A stretch of DNA of 64,000 nt from Oceanimonas baumannii (lineage in GTDB: Bacteria; Pseudomonadota; Gammaproteobacteria; Enterobacterales; Aeromonadaceae): contig NZ_NQJF01000007.1 of the NCBI RefSeq assembly GCF_002245495.1, forward strand, positions 1 through 64,000. Direction: 5' to 3'. The translations under genes were made by a program, and so were the position numbers. Below are positions 26,671 to 36,494 of this stretch, in pieces. The notes beneath the pieces were generated by a model. The model made no database searches, was not told the DNA's origin, and was given only the letters and a program-made list of their open reading frames with translations. Positions within the stretch are counted from its first letter, which is position 1; every line of letters starts with the position of its first letter.

Positions 26671-28839
26671 ATGGATGTATCCAGCCTGCTTGACGGCATG
26701 AACGACAAGCAACGAGAGGCGGTGGCCGCCCCTTCCCAGAACATGCTGGTGCTGGCGGGTGCCGGCAGTGGCAAGACCCGGGTGCTGGTGCATCGCATTG
26801 CCTGGCTGATGCAGGTGGAGCAGGTGCCGGCCTCGGGCATTCTGGCGGTGACCTTTACCAACAAGGCTGCCGCCGAAATGCGTAGCCGGGTGGAGCAACT
26901 GCTGGGCGGCCGCCTGTTCGGCCTCTGGCTGGGCACCTTTCACGGCCTGGCGCACCGTCTGCTGCGGGCCCACCACCTGGACGCCAACCTGCCCCAGGAC
27001 TTTCAGATCCTCGACTCGGACGATCAGCTGCGTCTGCTCAAGCGTATTCTCAAGAGCATGAACCTGGATGAAAAGCAGTGGCTGCCACGTCAGGTGGCCG
27101 GTTATATCAATGGCCGCAAGGATGAAGGCCTGCGCCCGGGCGACATTCAGGTGCTTAACGATCCGTTGCAAAAGACTTACCGCCAGATCTATCAGGTCTA
27201 TCAGGACACCTGCGACCGGGCCGGTCTGGTCGACTTTGCCGAGCTGTTGCTGCGTGCTCATGAGTTGTGGTTGCACAAGCCGCACATTCTGGCGCATTAC
27301 CAGCAGCGGTTTCAGCATATTCTGGTGGACGAATTTCAGGATACCAACAGTATTCAGTATGCCTGGCTGCGTATGTTGGCCGGGGAGCGGTCCCGGGTGA
27401 TGATCGTGGGGGACGACGATCAGTCCATTTATGGCTGGCGTGGTGCCCGGGTGGAAAATATTTCCCGCTTTCTGCAGGATTTCCCCGGTGCCGAAACCGT
27501 GCGTCTGGAGCAGAACTATCGTTCCACCGGCACCATTCTCAAGGCCGCCAACCAGCTGATTGCCAATAACGCCGAACGGATGGGCAAGGAGCTGTGGACC
27601 GAAGGTACCGAGGGTGAGCCCATTGCCGTGTACAGTGCTTTTAACGAGGTCGATGAAGCCCGCTTTGTGGTGGAGCGTATCAAGCAGTGGCGTCATCAGG
27701 ATGGTGCCCTGAACGACAGCGCCATTCTCTATCGCAACAATGCCCAGTCCAGGGTGTTGGAAGAGGCACTGATCCAGGAACGCATTCCCTACCGCATTTA
27801 CGGTGGTCTGCGCTTCTTCGAACGTCAGGAGATCAAGGATGCCCTCGGTTACCTTCGGCTGATAAATAACCGGGGTGATGAGGCTTCGTTTGAGCGTATC
27901 GTCAACACCCCCACCCGGGGTATTGGCGAGCGCACACTAGGGTTAATCCGCGAAGCGGCCCGGGATCGGGAAGTCACCCTGTGGCGGGCGGCCTGGGTAC
28001 TGGTGGAGGATAAAGTGCTGACTGGCCGGGCGGCCTCGGCGGTGAGCCGCTTTATCAACCTGATCAACCAGCTGGAAGACGACACCCGCGAGCTGCCGCT
28101 GCATGTGCAGACCGACAGGGTGATTGAGCTGTCCGGGCTTAAGGCCATGTATCAGGCGGAAAAAGGCGAGAAGGCTCAGTCCCGGGTAGAAAACCTGGAA
28201 GAACTGGTGACGGCCACCCGCCAGTTTACGCCATCGGAAGAAGAAGACATGTCGCCGCTGTCGGCGTTTTTGTCTCACGCGGCTCTGGAGGCGGGTGAAG
28301 GCCAGGCGGATCAGTTCGACGATGCTGTGCAGCTGATGACGCTGCACTCTGCCAAGGGCCTGGAGTTTCCGCTGGTATTTATGGTGGGGGTGGAAGAGGG
28401 CATGTTCCCCAGCCAGTTGTCAGCAGAGGAAAGCAGCCGGCTGGAAGAAGAACGCCGGCTGGCTTATGTGGGCATGACCCGTGCCATGGAAAAGCTCTAT
28501 ATCAGTCATGCTGAAAGCCGCCGCCTCTACGGCCGGGAAATGTTTCACCGGCCCAGCCGCTTTATCAAGGAGCTGCCCTCCGAGTGTCTGGAAGAAATCC
28601 GGCTCAAGGCCAAGGTCACCCGTACCATTCCCAATGGACGCTTCAGCCAGGACCGGGTGCAGGATACTTTTAATCAGACCGGCTTTCGGCTGGGGCAGCG
28701 GGTACTACACTCCAAGTTTGGCGAGGGTGTGGTGCTCAACTACGAGGGTGCCGGTGCTCAGAGTCGGGTACAGGTTAACTTTGATGACGGAGGTGCCAAA
28801 TGGCTGGTCACCGCTTATGCCCGGCTGGAAGCCCTGTGA
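26671..28839 (+). CDS. uvrD: DNA helicase II
   Basis: A 722-residue superfamily 1A 3'-5' helicase working in nucleotide excision and mismatch repair. Walker A is AGAGSGKT (29-36, Lys35); other motifs are FTNKAAAEM (Ia), DEFQDTN (II), DDDQSIYGWRGA (III), LEQNYRS (IV), LMTLHSAKGLEFP (V) and AYVGMTRA (VI). The C-terminal Tudor-like domain (RVLHSKFGEGVVLNYEG) is present. ATG at 26671 matches E. coli (MDVSYLLD); a GTG directly before it is too close to the AGGAG site. SOS-controlled through the LexA box upstream. Confidence 0.97.
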   Translation: MDVSSLLDGMNDKQREAVAAPSQNMLVLAGAGSGKTRVLVHRIAWLMQVEQVPASGILAVTFTNKAAAEMRSRVEQLLGGRLFGLWLGTFHGLAHRLLRAHHLDANLPQDFQILDSDDQLRLLKRILKSMNLDEKQWLPRQVAGYINGRKDEGLRPGDIQVLNDPLQKTYRQIYQVYQDTCDRAGLVDFAELLLRAHELWLHKPHILAHYQQRFQHILVDEFQDTNSIQYAWLRMLAGERSRVMIVGDDDQSIYGWRGARVENISRFLQDFPGAETVRLEQNYRSTGTILKAANQLIANNAERMGKELWTEGTEGEPIAVYSAFNEVDEARFVVERIKQWRHQDGALNDSAILYRNNAQSRVLEEALIQERIPYRIYGGLRFFERQEIKDALGYLRLINNRGDEASFERIVNTPTRGIGERTLGLIREAARDREVTLWRAAWVLVEDKVLTGRAASAVSRFINLINQLEDDTRELPLHVQTDRVIELSGLKAMYQAEKGEKAQSRVENLEELVTATRQFTPSEEEDMSPLSAFLSHAALEAGEGQADQFDDAVQLMTLHSAKGLEFPLVFMVGVEEGMFPSQLSAEESSRLEEERRLAYVGMTRAMEKLYISHAESRRLYGREMFHRPSRFIKELPSECLEEIRLKAKVTRTIPNGRFSQDRVQDTFNQTGFRLGQRVLHSKFGEGVVLNYEGAGAQSRVQVNFDDGGAKWLVTAYARLEAL

Positions 28840-28858
28840 CAGGGCAAAGCTGAGCAGG

Positions 28859-29485
28859 TCAGACCGGTGCTGAGCTGACCAGCAGCCACAGAATGGAGCC
28901 GGCCACTGAGCAGAACAACAGACCACAAAGGCCGTTTACCGGCCGGCTCCAGGCCTGCAGTCTGAGTTGCGCTCGTGACGAAGACAGCCCCCAGGCCAGC
29001 AGCATAAACCAGGCCAGGCTCAGTACGAATAATTCCACCACCAGGGCTGTGCGGGTCAGCCAGTTGACTTCCGGTCCGACCATGGCTGCGAGAAGGCCAA
29101 CAAAAAACACCAAGGCCTTGGGATTGAGCAGGTTGGTATGCAGACCGGTCCAGAATCCGTTATCGGGAGCACCGTTACCGGCGGCCTTAAGTTCCGTGAC
29201 CGGTCCGAAGGCCGCCCGCAAGGCACCTAATCCGAGCCATCCCAGATAAATCGCCCCTGCCAGCCGTAGCAGAGTAAATAGTAACGGATGAGCCTGAATA
29301 AGCAGGCTGATGCCGGTGAGGCTCAGTATGCTGTGTACCAATATGCCGGTGGCGATCCCTACCGCTGCGCTTAGTGCAACGCGCCGGCGGGCCGAAAAAC
29401 GCAGCATCAGGGCAACATCCGGGCCCGGGCTGGCCAGTGCGATGATATGAATAATGCCGATGGTAACCAGCAACGATAGGTTCAT
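28859..29485 (-). CDS. LysE/RhtC family amino-acid exporter
   Basis: A 208-residue inner-membrane protein with about six membrane segments. Family features are the N-terminal ASPGPDVALMLR motif, GAIYLGWLGLGALR and the central NLLNPKALVFFVGLL. RhtC-type homologues export threonine or homoserine, but the substrate here is not determined. The start at 29485 has GGAG 7 bases upstream. It is downstream of an AraC-type regulator on the same strand, which may control it. Confidence 0.88.
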   Translation of the reverse strand: MNLSLLVTIGIIHIIALASPGPDVALMLRFSARRRVALSAAVGIATGILVHSILSLTGISLLIQAHPLLFTLLRLAGAIYLGWLGLGALRAAFGPVTELKAAGNGAPDNGFWTGLHTNLLNPKALVFFVGLLAAMVGPEVNWLTRTALVVELFVLSLAWFMLLAWGLSSSRAQLRLQAWSRPVNGLCGLLFCSVAGSILWLLVSSAPV

Positions 29486-29547
29486 ATTGTGCTCCGTTTG
29501 TGATGAAAGCACAGTATATAAAGCCCGGATTGTGGCCGGCTTGTAAG

Positions 29548-30336
29548 TTATTGCATCTGTGCGCGGAAGCGGGCAGGTGTGATGTGGTAGGCCAGTACAA
29601 AGGCGCGATGAAAGTGTGCCTGATCGAAAAAGCCTACCGCCAGTGCAGTGTCGAGTACCCCGTGACCGGCCGCCAGTTGCTTTTTGGCTGCTTCCAGCCG
29701 CAACCGTTTTAGATAGGCGTGGGGAGTCATGCCCAGCGCTGCCTTGAACCGGCGCAGAAACTGAAAGCGCGAAAGGCCCAGCTCGGCAGCCAGCGCATTC
29801 AGCGGATGGGGCTGATCCAGCCCGGCCAGCATGCGTTCCCTGATACGGAGCAACAGTGGTGTCTCCAGGGGGCGGGCGTTTTGTAATGCAAAACAGTCAG
29901 CCAGTAATGCCAGCAGGCTGCTTTCAGCATCAATAACAGGCGGAGCAGGTTGTTCCAGCCGGTGATGCAGGCTAAGCGCCTGCTGGTAAAGGTGCGGCTG
30001 ATGCTGAAGGGGCTGAGCGAAAAAGGGCAGGGGGGCTTCCAGCTCTTCTGCCAGTCCGGCCACCAGCTCGGGTGACAGGGAAAAAACCCGAACGCGAAAT
30101 CCTGCTTCGTCAAAACAGCCTCCGTCATGAGCTTCATCCGGATTGAGCAGTGACAGCTGGCCCGGTACCAGTGGTGCCGAGCTGCCCCGGTGTATAAATT
30201 TCTGCGCTCCGCTTTCCACCAGACCAAGGTGATAGTCCAGGTGTACGTGGCGACCATAACGAAAGCCGGCATGATCTGCACGGCACAATTCCAGGCCGCC
30301 AAGGGCTTTGTTTTTCCAGTACTTTACGCTGTTCAT
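29548..30336 (-). CDS. AraC family transcriptional regulator
   Basis: A 262-residue regulator with an N-terminal cupin-like sensing domain (about 1-150; HVHLDYHLGLVESGAQKF and LVPGQLSLLNPDEAHDG) and a C-terminal double helix-turn-helix (LAAELGLSRFQFLRRFKAALGMTPHAYLKRLRLEAAKKQL ending in QAHFHRAF). This subfamily often sits beside LysE-type exporters. Here the exporter gene follows 62 bases downstream, so amino-acid-responsive export control is plausible. The effector is unknown. Confidence 0.88.
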   Translation of the reverse strand: MNSVKYWKNKALGGLELCRADHAGFRYGRHVHLDYHLGLVESGAQKFIHRGSSAPLVPGQLSLLNPDEAHDGGCFDEAGFRVRVFSLSPELVAGLAEELEAPLPFFAQPLQHQPHLYQQALSLHHRLEQPAPPVIDAESSLLALLADCFALQNARPLETPLLLRIRERMLAGLDQPHPLNALAAELGLSRFQFLRRFKAALGMTPHAYLKRLRLEAAKKQLAAGHGVLDTALAVGFFDQAHFHRAFVLAYHITPARFRAQMQ

Positions 30337-30489
30337 GGCGCCATTCTAGCGTATTAAGGGAGCCGGGTTTTGTAAAAGATTGCAATCTAGGTGGCCTGGC
30401 GTAATGAAAAAGGGCTGTATTCACACTGTCCGGGAGTGGCTATTCAGGTCATGCAAAATGAAGTTTTATTATGCAAAAAGGTTGCGCCT

Positions 30490-30502
30490 TATGAGTCTCA
30501 TA
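30490..30502. repeat. Short palindrome in the araC-type/traT spacer
   Basis: TATGAG-T-CTCATA, a perfect 6-1-6 inverted repeat, lies 40 bases before the traT start in an AT-rich region that otherwise shows nothing. It may be an operator. Confidence 0.35.
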
Positions 30503-30542
30503 GGACAAAATCTGCCGCTCTTATTACAAAGGAGCTGAAGGG

Positions 30543-31283
30543 ATGAAAACCGGAATGAAAAAACTCGTTGGTATTAGCTTGTTGGCCTCAACGCTGGCTC
30601 TGAGTGGTTGTTCGGCCATGCATACTGCGATTAAAAAACGTGATCTGGAAGTGCAAACCCAGATGAGTGATACCATCTGGCTGGATCCGGTTTCCGGTAG
30701 TGCCAAAACGGTTTATCTGCAAATCCGTAATACCAGTGATAAGGACATGCAAATTGCAGAAAAGTTACGTCAGAACTTTGAACAAAAAGGCTACACCGTT
30801 ACTAACAACGCTGATCATGCCCATTACTGGGTTCAGATGAACGTGCTTAAGGTCGATAAAATGGACCTGCGTGAAGCGAATAGTTACCTGACCAGCGGTT
30901 ACGGTGCCGGTTTAACCGGAGCTACTGCCGGCGCACTGGCGGCAGGATACGGATATAACTCATCGGGTGCTGCTGTGGCCGGTGGTATTGTCGGCGGTAT
31001 TATTGGTATTGCTGCCGACGCCATGATCGAAGATGTGAATTACACCATGATTACTGACCTGCAAATTTCTGAGAAAGTGAATGGCAAAGTCAGTGTTAAC
31101 AGTCAGGGAGCACTGGCTCAGGGTAATGCCGGTAGCACTAATGTGTCTTACAGCAAAGAAAGTAACCGCATGCGCTATCAGACCCGCGTAGTGAGTACGG
31201 CAAATAAGGTTAACCTTGAATTTGAAGAAGCCAAGCTGGCACTTGAGGATAATCTGGCCCGATCCGTAGGCGGTATTCTGTAA
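30543..31283 (+). CDS. traT: TraT-like outer-membrane lipoprotein (complement resistance/surface exclusion)
   Basis: A 246-residue lipoprotein. The signal peptide ends in LALSGC (lipobox), followed by SAMHTAIKKRDLEVQTQMSD, nearly the TraT mature N-terminus. TraT hallmarks KADKMDLRE-like (KVDKMDLREA), AADAMIEDVNYTMITD and the C-terminal YQTRVVSTANKVNLEFEEAK...LEDNLA are all present, with a glycine/alanine-rich membrane stretch between. TraT is best known from F-type conjugative plasmids, where it blocks mating and protects from complement. No tra, relaxase or replication gene is nearby. AAGGAG lies 9 bases before the start, and a terminator follows. Confidence 0.92.
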   Translation: MKTGMKKLVGISLLASTLALSGCSAMHTAIKKRDLEVQTQMSDTIWLDPVSGSAKTVYLQIRNTSDKDMQIAEKLRQNFEQKGYTVTNNADHAHYWVQMNVLKVDKMDLREANSYLTSGYGAGLTGATAGALAAGYGYNSSGAAVAGGIVGGIIGIAADAMIEDVNYTMITDLQISEKVNGKVSVNSQGALAQGNAGSTNVSYSKESNRMRYQTRVVSTANKVNLEFEEAKLALEDNLARSVGGIL

Positions 31284-31290
31284 ATGATTC

Positions 31291-31316
31291 AAGGCCTCTT
31301 AACGAGGCCTTTTTTA
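31291..31316 (+). terminator. traT terminator
   Basis: An 8-bp stem AAGGCCTC / GAGGCCTT with a 4-base loop and a T tract, 8 bases after the stop. Confidence 0.92.
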
Positions 31317-31320
31317 TTTG

Positions 31321-32232
31321 TTATGACTGCTTTATGGCATGTTTGATACGTCGTCGCTGGCGAATACCGTCCAGGCTATAAACAATCAGTGCGATCCAGA
31401 TCAAGGCAAAGGTAATGGCTTTGTCGGTAGTAAAGGCTTCTTCATAAACCAGTACTCCCAGCAACAAGGCCAGGCTGGGGGCCAGGTACTGAAAAAAGCC
31501 CAGGGTTGACAGTTGCAGCCGGCGGGCGGCACCGGCAAACAGCAGCAGCGGTATTGTGGTAATCAGGCCGGCGGCCAGCAGCAGCAGGTTGAGGCTGGTT
31601 GAGTTGGCACTCAGGTTACCGGTGGCGGAGTTAAGCCCCCACAGCCATAGTACAGCAGGTATCAGCAGTACCGAGGTTTCCAGCAGCAGGCCGGTAAAAG
31701 GATCTACCGGCACCTGTTTACGGATCAGTCCGTAGGTGCCAAACGACAGGGCCAAGACCAGCGCTACCCAGGGCAGGCTGCCAAATACCAGCAGCTGTAT
31801 CAGCACTCCCAGTGCAGCCAGCCCGACCGCCAGCCATTGCAGCGGCCGGTAGCGTTCCTGCAGAAACACCATACCCAGCACAATGTTGAGCAGCGGGTTG
31901 ATGTAATACCCCAGGCTGGCATCAAGAATATGGTTATTGTTTACTGCCCAGATAAAAACCAGCCAGTTGGTGCCAATCACTACCGAAGAAATCAGCAACA
32001 GCAGTAACAGGCGTGGCTGGCGCAGTAGCGCCCGTACTCTGGTCCAGTAACCGAGTGCGGTTATCAGCCCCAGCAGTAGCAGGATGGACCATACTACCCG
32101 GTGTGCCAGAATTTCCGGTGCTGGCACATCGAGCAGCTGTTTGAAGTAAACCGGGGCCAGGCCCCACAGCAGGTAGGCACACAGGGCGAGCAGTGCGCCC
32201 CGTGCGGATTGATCCTGTTCCATTTTATTCAT
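31321..32232 (-). CDS. rarD: EamA-family transporter RarD
   Basis: A 303-residue inner-membrane protein with ten predicted segments in two EamA repeats. Specific RarD motifs are AYLLWGLAPVYFK, FIWAVNNNHILDASLGYYINPLLNIVLGM and STLGFFQYLAPSLALLL. The physiological substrate is not established (chloramphenicol sensitivity in Pseudomonas gave the name). The start could also be the ATG at 32223, which aligns better with E. coli RarD. Divergent from recQ; rarD and recQ are also neighbours in E. coli. Confidence 0.9.
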   Translation of the reverse strand: MNKMEQDQSARGALLALCAYLLWGLAPVYFKQLLDVPAPEILAHRVVWSILLLLGLITALGYWTRVRALLRQPRLLLLLLISSVVIGTNWLVFIWAVNNNHILDASLGYYINPLLNIVLGMVFLQERYRPLQWLAVGLAALGVLIQLLVFGSLPWVALVLALSFGTYGLIRKQVPVDPFTGLLLETSVLLIPAVLWLWGLNSATGNLSANSTSLNLLLLAAGLITTIPLLLFAGAARRLQLSTLGFFQYLAPSLALLLGVLVYEEAFTTDKAITFALIWIALIVYSLDGIRQRRRIKHAIKQS

Positions 32233-32376
32233 CACCAAAAAACCGTGAATAATGCAGTGTAATGCCAGCCACCGGCGGTAACCAGTAACAAATGCAACTT
32301 TAACCGCCGGACCGTCGGTTTATTGTTGCAGCCCGCTGTCTTACAATGCTTGTTCGTTTTTGCCCGGCTGACCGAG

Positions 32377-34203
32377 ATGAATCCCGAGACCGACGACACC
32401 GCTTCCGTTCCCATCCCCGATACACCTCACGGCGTGCTGCAGCAGGTATTTGGTTACCAGGACTTTCGTAAAGGTCAGCTGGAGATCGTTGAAGCGGCTG
32501 TCGCCGGGCGTGATGCCATGGTGATTATGCCCACCGGTGGCGGCAAGTCACTGTGTTATCAGATCCCGGCATTACTGCGGCCGGGGCTGACGGTGGTGGT
32601 GTCACCACTGATTTCTCTGATGAAAGATCAGGTGGACACTTTGGTTGCCAATGGCGTGGCAGCGGCCTACATCAACAGTTCTCTCAGCCGGGAAACCATG
32701 CTGCGTCATGTTGCTGCATTGCGCCGGGGAGAGATCAAACTGCTGTATGTTTCGCCGGAGCGGTTGCTGCAGCAGGAGTTTATGGAACGTCTGGGTGAGC
32801 TGGAGCTGTCCATGTTCGCCATTGATGAGGCACACTGTATTTCTCAGTGGGGGCACGATTTCAGACCTGAATATGCCGAGCTGGGCCGGCTTAAGCAATG
32901 GTTTCCCCATATACCGGTCATCGCTCTGACCGCGACTGCCGATGAGGCTACCCGTCAGGATATGCTGAGTCGGCTTAGTCTGACCGAGCCACTGATCCAT
33001 ATCGCCAGTTTTGATCGTCCCAATATTCGTTACACGCTGGTGGAAAAGTTCAAGGGGCTGGATCAGCTGATACGTTATGTGTCGGACCAGAGTGGGCAGT
33101 GTGGCATTGTCTATTGCTCCAGCCGCAAGCGGGTGGAAGAAGTAGCCGAGCGGCTGCTGGCCCGGGGTCATAAGGCCGCCAGTTACCATGCCGGCCTGCC
33201 CCTTGAGCTGCGGCAGTCGGTGCAGGAGCGTTTTATTCGTGACGATCTCGACATTGTGGTGGCTACGGTGGCGTTCGGTATGGGTATCGATAAACCCAAT
33301 GTGCGCTTTGTGGTTCATTACGACATTCCCAAGAACATTGAATCCTACTATCAGGAAACCGGTCGGGGGGGGCGTGATGGCCTGCCATCGGAAGCTTTGC
33401 TGCTTTATGACCCGGCCGATGTGGGGAGAGTGCGCCGGCTGCTGGAAAACAGTGATAACGAGCAGCAATTACAGGTTGAGCTGTACAAGCTCAATGTGAT
33501 GGCGGCTTTTGCTGAGTCACTCACCTGTCGCCGGCAGGTGCTGCTTAATTATTTTGGCGAGTACCAGAGCGAGCCTTGTGGTAACTGCGATATCTGTCTG
33601 GATCCGCCTCGGCGTTACGATGGCACGGTAGATGCACAAAAGGCACTGTCCTGTGTGTATCGCACCGGACAACGCTTCGGTGTGCTCTATGTGGTGGAGG
33701 TGCTGCGCGGTGCCGACACCCAGCGGGTGCGGGAGCATGGTCACGATAAGCTGTCTACTTATGGGATTGGTAAGGACAAGAGCCAAGAGCACTGGGTGAG
33801 TGTCCTGCGTCAGTTGATTCATTCCGGCCTGCTGACCCAGAATATTACCCGTAATATGGTGCTGCAGCTTACTGAGGCATCCCGTCCGCTGCTGCGCGGA
33901 GAAATGGTGCTTGAACTGGCCGAACCACGGCTGGTTCGGGTGAAGCCAAAGGACAAGGGTGAAAGTGGCCTGACCCGGGCCGAAGACCGCGCTTTGTTCA
34001 AGGCGCTCAGGCATCTGCGCAAGCAACTGGCTGAAGAAGCGGATGTGCCTCCCTATGTGGTGTTTAATGATGCCACGCTGACCGATATGGCCCGCTACCG
34101 GCCAAAAACCGAGGCTGAGCTGCTTAATATTAACGGTGTCGGTGTGCGTAAACTGGAGCGTTTTGGGGACGCATTTCTTAATTTGCTCAGGCAGACAGAC
34201 TGA
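32377..34203 (+). CDS. recQ: ATP-dependent DNA helicase RecQ
   Basis: A 608-residue 3'-5' helicase of the RecF recombination pathway. Helicase domain motifs [16 protein letters not shown] (I), [17 protein letters not shown] (II) and [19 protein letters not shown] (V) are intact. The zinc-binding part contains [12 protein letters not shown] and CGNCDIC, followed by the winged helix ([12 protein letters not shown]) and a C-terminal HRDC domain ([12 protein letters not shown]). ATG at 32377 is preferred over an in-frame codon at 32323 because upstream residues have no family similarity. Confidence 0.95.
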   Translation: MNPETDDTASVPIPDTPHGVLQQVFGYQDFRKGQLEIVEAAVAGRDAMVIMPTGGGKSLCYQIPALLRPGLTVVVSPLISLMKDQVDTLVANGVAAAYINSSLSRETMLRHVAALRRGEIKLLYVSPERLLQQEFMERLGELELSMFAIDEAHCISQWGHDFRPEYAELGRLKQWFPHIPVIALTATADEATRQDMLSRLSLTEPLIHIASFDRPNIRYTLVEKFKGLDQLIRYVSDQSGQCGIVYCSSRKRVEEVAERLLARGHKAASYHAGLPLELRQSVQERFIRDDLDIVVATVAFGMGIDKPNVRFVVHYDIPKNIESYYQETGRGGRDGLPSEALLLYDPADVGRVRRLLENSDNEQQLQVELYKLNVMAAFAESLTCRRQVLLNYFGEYQSEPCGNCDICLDPPRRYDGTVDAQKALSCVYRTGQRFGVLYVVEVLRGADTQRVREHGHDKLSTYGIGKDKSQEHWVSVLRQLIHSGLLTQNITRNMVLQLTEASRPLLRGEMVLELAEPRLVRVKPKDKGESGLTRAEDRALFKALRHLRKQLAEEADVPPYVVFNDATLTDMARYRPKTEAELLNINGVGVRKLERFGDAFLNLLRQTD

Positions 34204-34242
34204 GCCGGTCAATAAAGGCCCGCCAAAGCGGACCCAGATGCT

Positions 34243-34545
34243 TTACAGGCCGGCGTAGTAGGCAGCCAGATCTTCCATGTCCTGATCGGATAACGGCATC
34301 GCCATGGGGGCCATCATGGGATCATTACGTTCACCGCCTTTGAAGGCTTTGAGCTGTTTGACCAGGTAAGCTGCTTTCTGTCCGGCCAGGTTAGGATAGA
34401 TGTCCATTTGGGAAATACCGTCGGCACCGTGGCAAGCAGCGCACACGGCGGACTTGGCTTTGCCGGCTTCGGCATTACCGGCGGCAAAGGCAGGGGCACT
34501 GAGCATTGCCATTACAGCGGCAGCTGTCATCAGTTTTTTCATCAT
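34243..34545 (-). CDS. Small periplasmic cytochrome c (c553/c5-like)
   Basis: A 100-residue protein with a signal peptide (cleavage after AFA, about residue 21) and one haem site CAACH (Cys35, Cys38, His39). A probable axial methionine lies in the [13 protein letters not shown] segment, and the ending DLAAYYAGL is typical. It resembles one half of the cytochrome c4 encoded at 54861. It likely carries electrons to a terminal oxidase. A second ATG at 34542 has better ribosome-site spacing. Confidence 0.9.
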   Translation of the reverse strand: MMKKLMTAAAVMAMLSAPAFAAGNAEAGKAKSAVCAACHGADGISQMDIYPNLAGQKAAYLVKQLKAFKGGERNDPMMAPMAMPLSDQDMEDLAAYYAGL

Positions 34546-34628
34546 TCAACTCCGTTATTATTTATTGACTAATTGCTTCCGGGCTCAGCTTTTGAGCAGT
34601 AGCAGTATACGTTAAGCTGAGGTTAACA

Positions 34629-36095
34629 ATGAAACCCTTTGGCGAGTCTCAAGGTGATAATGTGATAATAGATAACCAGTATGCAAGTTTTAAATGGGCC
34701 GGCACCGAGGTTGAGCCAACGCCACTGGACTCAGCCAGGTTACTGCTCGTTAATTATGATCTTGCGGATGAACTGGGGATGTCATTACACGATCGCCAGT
34801 GGCTGGATCTCACCAGCGGTCGCCGGTTGCTGCCGGATATGATGCCTTTTGCCCAAGTGTATGCCGGGCACCAATTTGGTGGTTTCAGTCCGCGCCTGGG
34901 CGATGGACGGGCTTTGTTGCTGGGAGAAATAGTGGCACCGGATAATGGCCGCTGGGATCTGCACCTGAAGGGTGCGGGGAAAACGCCTTATTCCCGTTTT
35001 GGTGACGGCCGAGCTGTACTGCGTTCGTCACTCAGGGAATATCTGGCTTCGGAGGCCTTGTATCACCTGGGTATTCCTACCACCCGAGCACTGTGCCTGG
35101 TGAGCAGTGAGGAGCCGGTATACCGGGAGCAGGTAGAACCCGGTGCGGCGCTGCTGCGTGCCGCACCCAGCCACCTGCGTTTTGGTCATTTTGAATACTT
35201 TTATTACAGCGGCCAGTCTGAGCGGATCCCCGAATTGCTGGATTATCTTATTGATACGCAATGGCCGGACCTGAGCAAGAACCCGCAGGGCTATGCCGAC
35301 CTGTTTGAGCGGGTGGTGCAGCGCACCGCCGAGCTGATTGCGTACTGGCAGGCAGTGGGGTTTTGCCATGGAGTAATGAACACGGACAATATGTCGATAC
35401 TGGGGCTGACCCTGGACTATGGCCCTTATGGCTTTCTCGATGCCTATGATCCCGGCCATATCTGCAACCACTCCGATCACACCGGCCGTTACGCTTACGA
35501 TCAGCAGCCGGCTGTGGGCTTGTGGAACCTGCAACGGCTTGCACAGGCGTTGTCGGGCCATATTAAGCTGGAAACATTGCAACAATCGCTGGGGCAATAT
35601 GAGCATTTGTTGTTGACCCACTATTCCGAACGCATGCGGCAAAAGCTGGGGCTGGCTCAGTGGCAGGAAGACGATCCGGCCCTGTTCCGTGACATGTTCA
35701 GCCTGATGGCTGAACACAAGGTGGATTACAGCTGCTGGTTCCGTCGCCTGTCACAGCTTGAAGCCGGAGAGGAACTGCCAGCCGGCCTGACTGCACTGTT
35801 GCCTGAGCCTGCCGCCTGGAGTGGCTGGTTTGCCCGTTACCGTGCCCGCCTTGCTCAGGAAAGTAGTACCCAGAGCGGACGACGGACAGCCATGGATGCG
35901 GTCAATCCCAAATATGTACTGCGTAACCACCTGGCCCAGCGAGCGATAGAGCGGGCTGAGCAAGGGGACATGGCGGAGGCTGATACTCTGCTGCAATTGC
36001 TGGCTTCTCCTTTTGAGGAGCAGCCCGAGTTTGATGATTATGCCGAGCCGGCTCCGTCGTGGGCGGCATCTCTTTGTATTTCTTGTAGCTCTTGA
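34629..36095 (+). CDS. selO: Protein adenylyltransferase SelO (YdiU)
   Basis: A 488-residue pseudokinase that transfers AMP from ATP to protein hydroxyls. Family motifs are YAGHQFGGFSPRLGDGRALLLGE, KGAGKTPYSRFGDGRAVLRSSLREYL and GVMNTDNMSILGLTLDYGPYGF. The C-terminus ends CISCSS, the bacterial counterpart of the selenocysteine motif at the end of eukaryotic SelO and probably used in redox regulation. It is divergent from a cytochrome c gene and overlaps closely with the next small gene. Confidence 0.94.
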   Translation: MKPFGESQGDNVIIDNQYASFKWAGTEVEPTPLDSARLLLVNYDLADELGMSLHDRQWLDLTSGRRLLPDMMPFAQVYAGHQFGGFSPRLGDGRALLLGEIVAPDNGRWDLHLKGAGKTPYSRFGDGRAVLRSSLREYLASEALYHLGIPTTRALCLVSSEEPVYREQVEPGAALLRAAPSHLRFGHFEYFYYSGQSERIPELLDYLIDTQWPDLSKNPQGYADLFERVVQRTAELIAYWQAVGFCHGVMNTDNMSILGLTLDYGPYGFLDAYDPGHICNHSDHTGRYAYDQQPAVGLWNLQRLAQALSGHIKLETLQQSLGQYEHLLLTHYSERMRQKLGLAQWQEDDPALFRDMFSLMAEHKVDYSCWFRRLSQLEAGEELPAGLTALLPEPAAWSGWFARYRARLAQESSTQSGRRTAMDAVNPKYVLRNHLAQRAIERAEQGDMAEADTLLQLLASPFEEQPEFDDYAEPAPSWAASLCISCSS

Positions 36096-36097
36096 TC

Positions 36098-36355
36098 ATG
36101 ATTCCATTAAAAAGCGCAGTAAGCATCACCATTGAAACCTTCCCCGGCTGGGCCGAGGAAGTGGCCCGGCAGCTGGAACTGACGGTGCTGGAGCGGGAGT
36201 CCGGTGCCGACTATCACCAGTGGCTGGTGAATTTTGAAGGCAGCCGGCTGTTTTTATGCTTTCAGCATTATGCCGACTGTGCCTGGCTGGAAGCATTAAG
36301 TGCGGGGGATGAAGGAGTGGCCGTATGGCTGACCGGGCAGTGGAACCAAGGCTGA
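36098..36355 (+). CDS. Small protein of unknown function (possibly DUF3630-like)
   Basis: An 85-residue protein beginning 2 bases after the selO stop. It contains FPGWAEEVARQLEL near the start and a conserved-looking FLCFQHYADCAWLEAL; no signal peptide or metal motif. Small gammaproteobacterial proteins of the DUF3630 kind have a similar size and a W-E pattern, but I am not certain of the match. Codon use fits a real gene. Confidence 0.6.
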   Translation: MIPLKSAVSITIETFPGWAEEVARQLELTVLERESGADYHQWLVNFEGSRLFLCFQHYADCAWLEALSAGDEGVAVWLTGQWNQG

Positions 36356-36457
36356 ACGGGGAGTTTACTTCACATGAAGACAAGTGTCTAAAAAACGACT
36401 AGAATGACGGCACTTTGCATGCCGGACCTGGTTCCGTCTGCGCGATCCGTAACCCTG

Positions 36458-36488
36458 ATGGGTTCCCTTACCCCATTCATCAAAAAGG
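36458..36488 (+). promoter_or_regulatory. Candidate preQ1-I riboswitch controlling yhhQ
   Basis: The RNA can form an H-type pseudoknot like preQ1-I aptamers. Stem P1 is ATGGG (36458-36462) with CCCAT (36472-36476). The loop begins with T and ends TTA-C, where C36471 takes the place of the preQ1-pairing cytosine. An A-rich tail (CAAAAAGG) can pair its AAGG (36485-36488) with CCTT inside the loop. That AAGG is the ribosome-binding site of yhhQ, so ligand binding would block translation. An overlapping hairpin AACCC-TGAT-GGGTT (36451-36464) could be the alternative state. The downstream gene imports preQ1 precursors. Confidence 0.65.
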
Positions 36489-36494
36489 TGATAG

